DNA of 64,000 nucleotides from Bacteroidales bacterium (GTDB lineage Bacteria > Bacteroidota > Bacteroidia > Bacteroidales > UBA3663), in assembly GCA_017449065.1 (NCBI GenBank), contig JAFSKF010000031.1, forward strand, positions 32,847-96,846. Direction: 5' to 3'. Both the position numbers and the translations under genes were made by a program. Positions 30,951 to 38,101 of the stretch are shown piece by piece; the stretch's first letter is position 1, and each line of letters begins with the position of its first letter. The notes beneath the pieces were generated by a model. The model was given only the letters and a program-made list of their open reading frames with translations. It did no database searches and was not told where the DNA came from.

Positions 30951-32645
30951 TTATTTGGAATGGAAACGGATGACTGCCACATCGTAGCCTCGAACCTTCT
31001 GTTCGAACGGCTGATGAATGGAGTGAGAGCGCGTTTCTGTTTCACCAGTAATCAGATCTTCAAAACAGCGCTTTCGGTTGGTCTTAACACCGACGTAATG
31101 CCAAGCTTCAATAGGAATATTGATACGAACCACTTTATCTTCGGCTTCGAAGTTGGCAACAACAAGCACCATCTCCGAACCACTGTGACGTAAGAAGGCG
31201 AACTGACGATGAATGTTGTAATCGGGATTGTCGAAATTACAATATGTCAGATCATAGAACGATCCCTCACGCAGCGCTTCGCAGCTATTGGCGATGTTGA
31301 GTACACTTTCATACCATTGGCGAATCTGACGCTGCGAATTACTGATATTCGATTTACTGAAATTCTTTTTCGGACCTGCCCACTTGGCGATGTTTTCCAC
31401 TGCCCAATAGTCGAAGATTGTGGTGCGTCCGTCTCGTCCGCTGAAACCTTCCTGCTCCATACCAGACTCTCCCAGTTCCTGTCCGAAATAGAGCATGAAG
31501 GGATTGGTGTTCATCAGACAGGAAACAGCCACTGCCGGACGCCCCTTTATCGCATCGCCTGCAAAGAAATCGCTGGCAATACGCTGCTCGTCATGGTTCT
31601 CCAGAAAATTGAGCATTTTATGCTGGAAGCCTTCCACGCTCTGCCAGCATCGGGTAATGGCGCAGGCACTCTCCCGGCATTCCACCACCGCACGCAAAGT
31701 ATCATAAAGCCCAACCTTATCGTACAGATAATCGAAACCGCCGTACTCCAGATAACTACGATAAATGACCGGATCGTAAATTTCAGCGATGAAAACAATA
31801 TGGGGATATTTCTCTTTCACCTTATCAATGGCCCAATGCCAGAAATCGACTGGCACCATGAAAACCATATCGCAGCGGAAACCATCTACACCTTTGGCAG
31901 CCCAATATAGCAAAATATCGAGCATTTTCTGCCAAGTATTGGGAATCGGATTGAAATGATAACCTCCACCTCCGCAATAATCTACACCATAGTTGAGTTT
32001 TACGGTCTCATACCAATCGTTCTTGTCAGGCCAGGCATGGAACACGTCGTTGCCTGTGGCTTTAGCAGGTTCTTCTTTGTAATCACCGAAGGTGCCGACC
32101 TTATCAAGATGCAAGGCATCGGAACAATAATAGAAATTATTCTGTGGATCAAACTGGAATCCGGGATTGTCTTTTTCACCCAGATCTTCTACTCCTTCCG
32201 GCTTAGTGACCGACTTGTATTGGCGAGCCACATGATTCGGCACGAAGTCGATGAACATCTTCAGTCCTGCCTTGTGTGTACGAATAACCAGATCGTCGAA
32301 CTCATCCATACGATGAGCCGGATCAACTGCCAAATCGCAGCTGACAGAATAATAATCAGAAATTGCGTAAGGAGATCCGGCTCTACCTTTTAAAACTTGT
32401 GGATTCTGCCGGGGTATATTAAAATCGCCATAATCGGTGGCGGATGCCTGCTGAATCAAACCTGTGTACCAGATTGAATTACATCCCAACTGTTTGATAC
32501 TTCTGAGAGCCGATAATGAAAAGTCGTTCATTTTGCCGCACCCGTTTTCTGCGATAGAGCCATTCGGCTTTCGCGTCAGATTGGTATTTCCGAACAATCG
32601 GACCAATGCCTGATAGATAATCAATTTCTCTTTTACGGCAGACAT
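30951..32645 (-). CDS. Cytoplasmic GH13 alpha-amylase-family enzyme
   Basis: 564 residues with no signal peptide (starts MSAVKEKLIIYQALVRLFGN). Triad: Asp259 (GVDGFRCDMVF), Glu288 (VFIAEIYDP) and Asp352 (NFLENHDEQRIAS). It aligns over its whole length with the lipoprotein at 4678-6411 (shared NGCG-M-D, GSPYAI-DYY, DWYETVKLNYGV and ENHDEQRIAS blocks), so it is a duplicate that lost, or never had, the export signal. It probably acts on imported maltodextrins or stored glycogen. It heads a leftward run with prs, guaB and a cyclophilin. Confidence 0.88.
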   Translation of the reverse strand: MSAVKEKLIIYQALVRLFGNTNLTRKPNGSIAENGCGKMNDFSLSALRSIKQLGCNSIWYTGLIQQASATDYGDFNIPRQNPQVLKGRAGSPYAISDYYSVSCDLAVDPAHRMDEFDDLVIRTHKAGLKMFIDFVPNHVARQYKSVTKPEGVEDLGEKDNPGFQFDPQNNFYYCSDALHLDKVGTFGDYKEEPAKATGNDVFHAWPDKNDWYETVKLNYGVDYCGGGGYHFNPIPNTWQKMLDILLYWAAKGVDGFRCDMVFMVPVDFWHWAIDKVKEKYPHIVFIAEIYDPVIYRSYLEYGGFDYLYDKVGLYDTLRAVVECRESACAITRCWQSVEGFQHKMLNFLENHDEQRIASDFFAGDAIKGRPAVAVSCLMNTNPFMLYFGQELGESGMEQEGFSGRDGRTTIFDYWAVENIAKWAGPKKNFSKSNISNSQRQIRQWYESVLNIANSCEALREGSFYDLTYCNFDNPDYNIHRQFAFLRHSGSEMVLVVANFEAEDKVVRINIPIEAWHYVGVKTNRKRCFEDLITGETETRSHSIHQPFEQKVRGYDVAVIRFHSK

Positions 32646-32696
32646 ATTTTAGAAGGTTTCGAGGGATAGAATCCGTCCTTATCCTTAAATTTGCGG

Positions 32697-32704
32697 CAAA
32701 GATA
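32697..32704 (-). promoter_or_regulatory. -7 box upstream of the cytoplasmic GH13 gene
   Basis: The minus strand reads TATCTTTG, a full match, about 52 bp before the ATG. No -33 TTG is present at the standard distance. Confidence 0.5.
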
Positions 32705-32809
32705 CAAAATTATCCCCATATTTTAGGCTAAAAAATGAAAAAAAAGTCGAAAAAGCAACTTTTTTTATTTTTTTTTCATCGAATGTGTTCCACTTATTAC
32801 AAAAATTAC

Positions 32810-32817
32810 TATCTTTG
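32810..32817 (+). promoter_or_regulatory. -7 box of the tRNA-Leu promoter
   Basis: TATCTTTG at 32810-32817 lies 50 bp before the tRNA. The -33 region shows TGTTCC at the right distance, a weak match. Confidence 0.55.
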
Positions 32818-32867
32818 CACCCGCCTAACCGAAAAGAGGATATTTATTCCCAATCGGTGAAAATGCT

Positions 32868-32951
32868 GCCCTGATGGTGGAATGGTAGACACGAGGGACT
32901 TAAAATCCCTTGACCATTGCGGTCGTGCGGGTTCGAGTCCCGCTTGGGGCA
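32868..32951 (+). tRNA. tRNA-Leu (anticodon TAA)
   Basis: An 84-nt class II tRNA. The acceptor arm GCCCTGA (32868-32874) pairs with TTGGGGC (32944-32950) with two G-U pairs. The anticodon stem AGGGA/TCCCT encloses CTTAAAA, giving anticodon TAA. A long variable arm (GACC/GGTC) and a T arm with GGTTCGAGTCC follow. The discriminator base is A32951 and CCA is not encoded. Confidence 0.96.
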
Positions 32952-32960
32952 CAAAAAAAG

Positions 32961-32992
32961 AAAACCCTGTTACAGTCGATGTAACAGGGTTT
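32961..32992. terminator. Bidirectional hairpin terminator between tRNA-Leu and the sensor gene
   Basis: A perfect 13-bp stem: AAACCCTGTTACA (32962-32974) with TGTAACAGGGTTT (32980-32992), loop GTCGA. Rightward it is followed by a weak GTTGGTTT. Leftward it is followed by a T-rich tract (plus-strand A-run 32954-32960), and the sensor stop lies only 7 bp before the stem. Confidence 0.85.
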
Positions 32993-32998
32993 GTTGGT

Positions 32999-35740
32999 TT
33001 ATCTTTTACGTTTGCGAAGCAAGAAGAAAGCAACTACAGCGCCGGCTACCAGAAGCGCAATAATGCCATAGGCTAAGAAAGCTTTTTTGCTCATCCAAAT
33101 GGAAGGAGCAATATAGATACGGATAACAGTATGTCCGTCTTTGGTCCACACACCCATATCGTTGGTGGCTCGTACATGTAACTTATACTCGCCCGGATCC
33201 AGATAGTTAAAATCAGCATAAGGCAGATACGAACCTTCACTCCAATCCTGGTCATGGCCTTCCAACCAATAGCTGAAACGACGCTTATAGTTAAAGCCTG
33301 GCACAAAGAAATCGAAATGCAAATTGTTCTGCTGCGAGGTCAATGCAATCTCTTTGGCATAGCCTGCAGAGCGCTGCAATAAATTGTTTTGAGGATCATG
33401 CAACTTCAAACGTTGTCCGTTTACGGTAAAGCCGGAAATAATCGGTTTTCTGCATTTTTCGTCAGGGATGTACCTTGAAGGATCGACAACCGTCATACCA
33501 TAGTAAGTACCTAACACAAACCGTCCGTCTGGGAAGACTGCAGTCTTACGTGTGTCATAAACATTTCCCAAGGGTTCGCGGGAAAAAATATAGTTATCGC
33601 AAATGTAGGTTTTTACATTGAAACGGGTAATACCGCCAATGGCTGAAATCCACAGATAGCCGGATTTCCGGTCGGAATAGATGCCCGTGATTTCGTTATT
33701 TACCAGACCTTGTTCTGAAGTGAACACTTCATAGGCAAGCGAGTCGCCCACTAATGTGCAACGTGCAACTCCCCGACCCAAAGAGCCGACCCAGACACTG
33801 CCCGATGTTCCTGCCCAAAGGCAATTGGTTTCATTGACAAAGAAATTACCCTTGCGAAGGCTGCAATGCATATATTTGCTGGTATCTGCAATCAACTCAT
33901 CCGGATCGAAAATAATCAGACCCTCACCAGTCGAAACCCAGATCTTACCATCTTTCCGACCTTGCACCATCTGCTTCATGGTAACACCCTTCGCCGAATT
34001 ATCGAAGAAGGTTCTGAACTTGATAGGATTGCTCTTGGTATCAGCCAATGCCAGACCGCCACCCATCGTACAGAGCCAGATACGACCCTTAGTATCTTCT
34101 ATGGCGCAGAAGACGTTATTGGACTTCAAGTCATCTGGACCACTGCCTTTCTTATACGAAACACCATCCACAATCAAACCGGCTGTACCACGAGTACAAA
34201 TCCATTCGTGTCCGTAACTGTCGTTCAGAACATCGTAAACATTTCCGTTCCCTTCAAACCTGCGCCGATCAAGCACATTAAAGTTGTCATCGTAAGTAAT
34301 CAATTCTCCCAATCGGTTACCGACCTGAATATTCTCCCCCTTCTGCCCGACATAACAGATGGCGTTCCTACTTGTCAAATCGCCTTCGTCGCCAACAAAG
34401 TGACGGGAAGCACCCTTTAGGTTCGGCAGAATATAACAGATACCTGTACGATTCACACCGATCCAGATTCCGCCCTGATCATCCATAAACATACGGGAAA
34501 TCTCACTACTGGTAATCAGATCGTGATTGTTTTCCGTTCCAGGTGCATAATGTGCCGGCGTATCACTTCCCGCTTCATAGCAGAACACGCCGCTGGCTGT
34601 TGTGGAAATCCACAGATTATCATCCAAATCGCGCAGGACATTATAGCTTTCCTTGCTGATCGTGTTGTCCGTGCGGTACAGATCAGTTACGAGTAACTTC
34701 GGCTCCTTGCTCAAATCATCCGGAACCTGATAAAGCTTACTGGTATAATTAAAGTAGTAAGGCTTCTTTTTGTTATCAAGAAACAGTTTTCCGCCCTTTT
34801 TATCGAAATACTTGCTGAGCACAAGTTTCTTGTTGGTGAAGTCGAACTCAAAACTATTGTTATCGCCGACAATCAGCCATTTGTCGCCCACTACAGCATT
34901 CGAATTGATGCGGGACACATTCGGTTTCAAATCTTCGAAGACATACCGTTCCGGCTGTCTTGACAAATTGGAGGGATCATAGCAGGAAGCATGCCCCTTA
35001 CGCCCCATCACCCAAATACGATCCTTATACTTGGTGCCGGCTTCGCAATAGATTGTCGAATCGGGAATAAAAGTAGGCCGCGATGCCGCTAACGGCGAAG
35101 CAGGGTCTATGATTATGGCTAAGCCATGCTTTGTTCCCACCCAGACATTGCCTTTTGAATCGTTAATGCTAAAACGAATTGAATTATCCGGAAGGGTATT
35201 ATTGTCTTTGGTGTAGAACGTGGGAACCAGCAGTCTGTTTGCCGACAATGAAAAACGAACTATGCCATTATTGGAAGTACGGCCAATCACATCGCCATTC
35301 TTGAGAAACGACACACTTTCATATTCATTCGGATGCTCATCATCAAACGGAATATCCAAGAAACGGTCTTGAATCAGATCGTAGCAACTGATCTCTTTGC
35401 TACGGCTTTTCATCCAAAGCAGATTATTCTTATCCACACGGATATTACTGACTCGGTTATCGGCATATGTCAATGGATTGTTGCGGGTAATGGGACGTTC
35501 GATATTATAGAACAGGTTGCCATCGTATCGGGAAACACCATTGCTCGTAGCCATCCAGATAAAACCTTGCGAGTCTTGCGTAATATCGAGCACACGGTTA
35601 CTGCTCAAGCCGTTGTTGGAGGCATAGATATTCCGTGATTGTAAAGAAATACTCGCGTCTGAAGAGACAGGGAAAAGCAATGCCAAGCAACTGACAACAA
35701 TCAGAAGACATTGTTTAGTCATGGTTGGGTGCATATTCAT
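32999..35740 (-). CDS. Propeller/Y_Y_Y membrane sensor without kinase or DNA-binding output
   Basis: 913 residues: a signal peptide (TKQCLLIVVSCLALLFPVSS), many two-component-regulator propeller repeats (for example SQGFIWMATSNGVSRYDG, DDNLWISTTASGVFCYE, KGRIWLCTMGGGLALAD), a Y_Y_Y domain (about 790-865, ending LDPGEYKLHVRATNDMGVW) and one transmembrane segment (about 887-907). It then ends with RKRKR. Hybrid two-component sensors of Bacteroidetes continue with HisKA, HATPase, receiver and AraC domains; here nothing follows, and a strong terminator starts 7 bp after the stop. It is either a stand-alone periplasmic sensor acting through a partner or a truncated gene. Its ligand is unknown. Confidence 0.87.
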   Translation of the reverse strand: MNMHPTMTKQCLLIVVSCLALLFPVSSDASISLQSRNIYASNNGLSSNRVLDITQDSQGFIWMATSNGVSRYDGNLFYNIERPITRNNPLTYADNRVSNIRVDKNNLLWMKSRSKEISCYDLIQDRFLDIPFDDEHPNEYESVSFLKNGDVIGRTSNNGIVRFSLSANRLLVPTFYTKDNNTLPDNSIRFSINDSKGNVWVGTKHGLAIIIDPASPLAASRPTFIPDSTIYCEAGTKYKDRIWVMGRKGHASCYDPSNLSRQPERYVFEDLKPNVSRINSNAVVGDKWLIVGDNNSFEFDFTNKKLVLSKYFDKKGGKLFLDNKKKPYYFNYTSKLYQVPDDLSKEPKLLVTDLYRTDNTISKESYNVLRDLDDNLWISTTASGVFCYEAGSDTPAHYAPGTENNHDLITSSEISRMFMDDQGGIWIGVNRTGICYILPNLKGASRHFVGDEGDLTSRNAICYVGQKGENIQVGNRLGELITYDDNFNVLDRRRFEGNGNVYDVLNDSYGHEWICTRGTAGLIVDGVSYKKGSGPDDLKSNNVFCAIEDTKGRIWLCTMGGGLALADTKSNPIKFRTFFDNSAKGVTMKQMVQGRKDGKIWVSTGEGLIIFDPDELIADTSKYMHCSLRKGNFFVNETNCLWAGTSGSVWVGSLGRGVARCTLVGDSLAYEVFTSEQGLVNNEITGIYSDRKSGYLWISAIGGITRFNVKTYICDNYIFSREPLGNVYDTRKTAVFPDGRFVLGTYYGMTVVDPSRYIPDEKCRKPIISGFTVNGQRLKLHDPQNNLLQRSAGYAKEIALTSQQNNLHFDFFVPGFNYKRRFSYWLEGHDQDWSEGSYLPYADFNYLDPGEYKLHVRATNDMGVWTKDGHTVIRIYIAPSIWMSKKAFLAYGIIALLVAGAVVAFFLLRKRKR

Positions 35741-35778
35741 AGATATGGCTATATTTAGGATTCTTAAATTTAATGCCG

Positions 35779-35794
35779 CAAATTTACAAATTTA
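35779..35794 (-). promoter_or_regulatory. Two possible -7 boxes for the sensor gene
   Basis: Minus-strand TAAATTTG occurs twice in tandem (plus-strand 35779-35786 and 35787-35794). Neither has a clear -33 box, and the region is very AT-rich, so chance matches are possible. Confidence 0.35.
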
Positions 35795-35856
35795 TTTTAA
35801 ATTATGTAATAATAATTCATCCTTTTTAAACTTTTGACGTTCATTTTCTCCTCTTT

Positions 35857-35870
35857 CTTGAAATTTCAAG
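35857..35870. promoter_or_regulatory. 14-bp perfect palindrome upstream of the sensor gene
   Basis: CTTGAAATTTCAAG is a perfect palindrome about 120 bp upstream of the sensor ATG. It could be an operator. The rest of the 257-bp gap is AT-rich with no gene seen. Confidence 0.3.
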
Positions 35871-35938
35871 CTCTTTTAGAACAATTTTGTCGTGTTACAA
35901 TCACATTTCCCATACACTTTAGAGTGTATTTTAAACAA

Positions 35939-35978
35939 AAAAATGGCTCTAATAGAACAATCTATCAGAACCATTTTT
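35939..35978 (-). terminator. Terminator after the GGGtGRT gene
   Basis: AAAAATGG-TCT-ATAGA on the left (35940-35955) pairs with TCTAT-AGA-CCATTTTT on the right (35961-35978) with two mismatches. On the minus strand it ends in T-rich sequence. Confidence 0.65.
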
Positions 35979-35997
35979 ATATAAAGCAATCTAAAAA

Positions 35998-36999
35998 TTA
36001 CTTAGAGAGAGCCTGGCTAACAGCAACGGCAACGGCAACGGTGCAGCCCACCATTGGGTTGTTACCCATACCCATGAAGCCCATCATCTCAACGTGAGCA
36101 GGAACAGAAGATGAACCTGCGAACTGAGCAGCTGAGTGCATACGGCCCATGGTATCGGTCATGCCATAAGATGCAGGACCTGCAGCCATGTTATCTGGGT
36201 GCAAGGTACGACCTGTACCGCCGCCTGATGCTACAGAGAAGTATGGTTTGCCTGCAATGGTACGCTCCTTGAAGTAAGTACCTGCAACCGGGTGCTGGAA
36301 ACGGGTTGGGTTGGTTGAGTTACCGGTGATGGAAACATCAACATCCTCCTTCCACATGATAGCAACTCCTTCGCGAACGTCGTTAGCACCATAGCACTTC
36401 ACCTTAGCACGGAGGCCGTCAGAATATGGAGTCTCTGCAATTACGTTCACCTTTCCTGAATAGTAATCAAACTCTGTCTGCACGTAAGTAAAGCCGTTGA
36501 TGCGGGAAATAATCTTAGCAGCATCCTTACCCAGACCGTTCAGAATAACGCGCAAAGGATTCTTACGAACCTTATTGGCCATTTCTGCAATCTTGATAGC
36601 ACCCTCAGCAGCAGCGTATGACTCGTGACCTGCCAGAAATGCGAAGCACTGAGTCTCCTCGCGGAGCAGACGGGCAGCCAGATTGCCGTGGCCGATACCT
36701 ACCTTACGGTCGTCGGCAACAGAACCTGGGATACACATAGCCTGCAAACCGAGGCCAATAGCCTCTGCTGCATCGGCAGCATTCTTGCAACCCTTCTTGA
36801 TAGCGATAGCAGCACCGATTACGTATGCCCACTTAGCGTTCTCGAAACAGATAGGCTGGGTTGATTCACACATTGCGTATGGATCGACACCAACGCCATC
36901 GCAAATTGCCTTTGCTTCATCCAGATCCTTGATACCTACTTCATTGAGGGCCTTGGTGATCTGAGCAATACGGCGATCATAACTTTCAAATAATGCCAT
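35998..36999 (-). CDS. GGGtGRT protein (conserved, function unknown)
   Basis: 333 residues, soluble, no signal peptide. The family-defining motif GGGTGRT is at 259-265 (SVASGGGTGRTLHPDN). Other striking parts are cysteine-bearing MCESTQPICFE (43-53), a glycine-rich DDRKVGIGHGNLAARLL, and a C-terminal MMGFMGMGNNPMVGCTVAVAVAV. The family is found in Bacteroidales and anaerobic Firmicutes and has no assigned reaction that I know of. It is the last gene of a three-gene unit after a NifU-like protein and a two-TM protein (8-bp gap), so a role linked to Fe-S chemistry is inferred from context only. Confidence 0.85.
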   Translation of the reverse strand: MALFESYDRRIAQITKALNEVGIKDLDEAKAICDGVGVDPYAMCESTQPICFENAKWAYVIGAAIAIKKGCKNAADAAEAIGLGLQAMCIPGSVADDRKVGIGHGNLAARLLREETQCFAFLAGHESYAAAEGAIKIAEMANKVRKNPLRVILNGLGKDAAKIISRINGFTYVQTEFDYYSGKVNVIAETPYSDGLRAKVKCYGANDVREGVAIMWKEDVDVSITGNSTNPTRFQHPVAGTYFKERTIAGKPYFSVASGGGTGRTLHPDNMAAGPASYGMTDTMGRMHSAAQFAGSSSVPAHVEMMGFMGMGNNPMVGCTVAVAVAVSQALSK

Positions 37000-37007
37000 A
37001 GTATGAT

Positions 37008-37235
37008 TTATTTTTTCTGATTTCTGAATTTGGGTTTGTCTTTAGGAATATTGTGTGCGATTAAGGATCGGGTCACCAGAAGCATTACGATTGCCAACGC
37101 CGCCAGGCAGAAAAACAAATAGCACCCCACTTTCGGATATTGCACTGCGCCGCCAATCAGGAGACCCAGAATGATGATCAGTACAATAATCGTGTACCAG
37201 CGCTTGAACTTCTTGAGTGTTTCGACTTTAACCAT
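37008..37235 (-). CDS. Small two-TM membrane protein
   Basis: 75 residues from ATG 37235 (MVKVETLKKFKRWYTIIV). The frame is open to 37340, but the longer form overlaps the upstream NifU-like gene and adds an unlikely basic leader. Two hydrophobic segments (about residues 14-32 and 37-56) are joined by a short loop (QYPKVGC); the C-terminus is basic (IPKDKPKFRNQKK). It sits 19 bp after the NifU-like gene and 8 bp before the GGGtGRT gene. I do not recognise the family. Confidence 0.75.
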   Translation of the reverse strand: MVKVETLKKFKRWYTIIVLIIILGLLIGGAVQYPKVGCYLFFCLAALAIVMLLVTRSLIAHNIPKDKPKFRNQKK

Positions 37236-37254
37236 CACAATTGACGAATGTCTA

Positions 37255-37947
37255 TTATTCCTTACGAGGATCGATGTATTTAACAGCATCCTTGAAACGG
37301 CCATAGGTGCCGGTAGCCTTCTTAACAGCTTCGTTGGCATCCATTCCTTCCTTGATCCACTGCATCATCTTACCCATGTGAACGAACTCGTAACCGATTA
37401 CTTCATTGTTGGCATCCAAAGCCATACGTGTGCAGTAGCCTTCGGTCATCTGAAGATAACGGGTTCCCTTCACCTTGGTACCGTACATGGTACCCACCTG
37501 CGAAACGAGACCCTTGCCGAGATCTTCCAAACCGGCACCTACCACGAGACCGCCCTCCGAGAAAGCAGACTGCGTACGACCATAAACGATCTGCAGGAAA
37601 AGCTCGCGCATTGCTGTATTGATAGCATCACAAACAAGGTCAGTGTTCAAAGCCTCAAGGATGGTCTTGCCAGGCAGAATTTCAGAAGCCATAGCGGCAG
37701 AGTGAGTCATACCGGAGCAGCCTACAGTCTCAACGAGAGCTTCCTCAATAACACCGTCCTTAACGTTCAGTGAAAGCTTGCAGCAACCCTGCTGAGGGGC
37801 GCACCAGCCAATACCATGCGAGAAACCTGAAATGTCTTTGATTTCTTTAGCATGAATCCACTTACCCTCTTCAGGGATAGGGGCATTTGCATGAGTTGCG
37901 CCCTGAGCGACGCAGCACATGTTTTCAACTTCTTTAGAATAAACCAT
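37255..37947 (-). CDS. NifU/IscU-like iron-sulfur scaffold-type protein
   Basis: 230 residues, cytoplasmic. The NifU-N-like region has cysteines at Cys49 (GIGWCAPQQG), Cys55-Cys56 and Cys77 (ETVGCSGMTHSAAMAS). An N-terminal Cys11-Cys12 pair and Cys106 and Cys172 add further possible ligands. A C-terminal part (about 165-230, YLQMTEGYCTRMALDANNEV) is not part of IscU, so the protein is larger than a housekeeping scaffold. It heads the unit with the two-TM protein and the GGGtGRT protein, which suggests it supplies or carries a cluster for that system and is not the general Isc/Suf scaffold. Confidence 0.8.
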   Translation of the reverse strand: MVYSKEVENMCCVAQGATHANAPIPEEGKWIHAKEIKDISGFSHGIGWCAPQQGCCKLSLNVKDGVIEEALVETVGCSGMTHSAAMASEILPGKTILEALNTDLVCDAINTAMRELFLQIVYGRTQSAFSEGGLVVGAGLEDLGKGLVSQVGTMYGTKVKGTRYLQMTEGYCTRMALDANNEVIGYEFVHMGKMMQWIKEGMDANEAVKKATGTYGRFKDAVKYIDPRKE

Positions 37948-38028
37948 TGTTTTTAGTATTAAAGTTTTGTACTAATAGGTAGTAATTCAAATCACTTGGT
38001 ACTACGTTACGTTCGGACTCTGCCTTAC

Positions 38029-38045
38029 GCAACGTTGCAAAGGTA
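38029..38045 (-). promoter_or_regulatory. Promoter and operator-like palindrome of the NifU-like/GGGtGRT unit
   Basis: Minus-strand -7 box TACCTTTG (plus-strand 38038-38045) is a full consensus match. A 10-bp perfect palindrome GCAACGTTGC (38029-38038) overlaps the expected start site, a good place for a repressor. No -33 TTG is at the standard distance. Confidence 0.5.
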
Positions 38046-38101
38046 GTAAAAAAATAATAACTATCCATTATCGTTGTTCAAATTAAACGACAATACATAC
38101 C

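Noticed and set aside
32809..33076. Small frames on both strands across tRNA-Leu (32809-33033 minus; 32882-33076 plus)
   Set aside because: They consist of the tRNA and terminator sequence.
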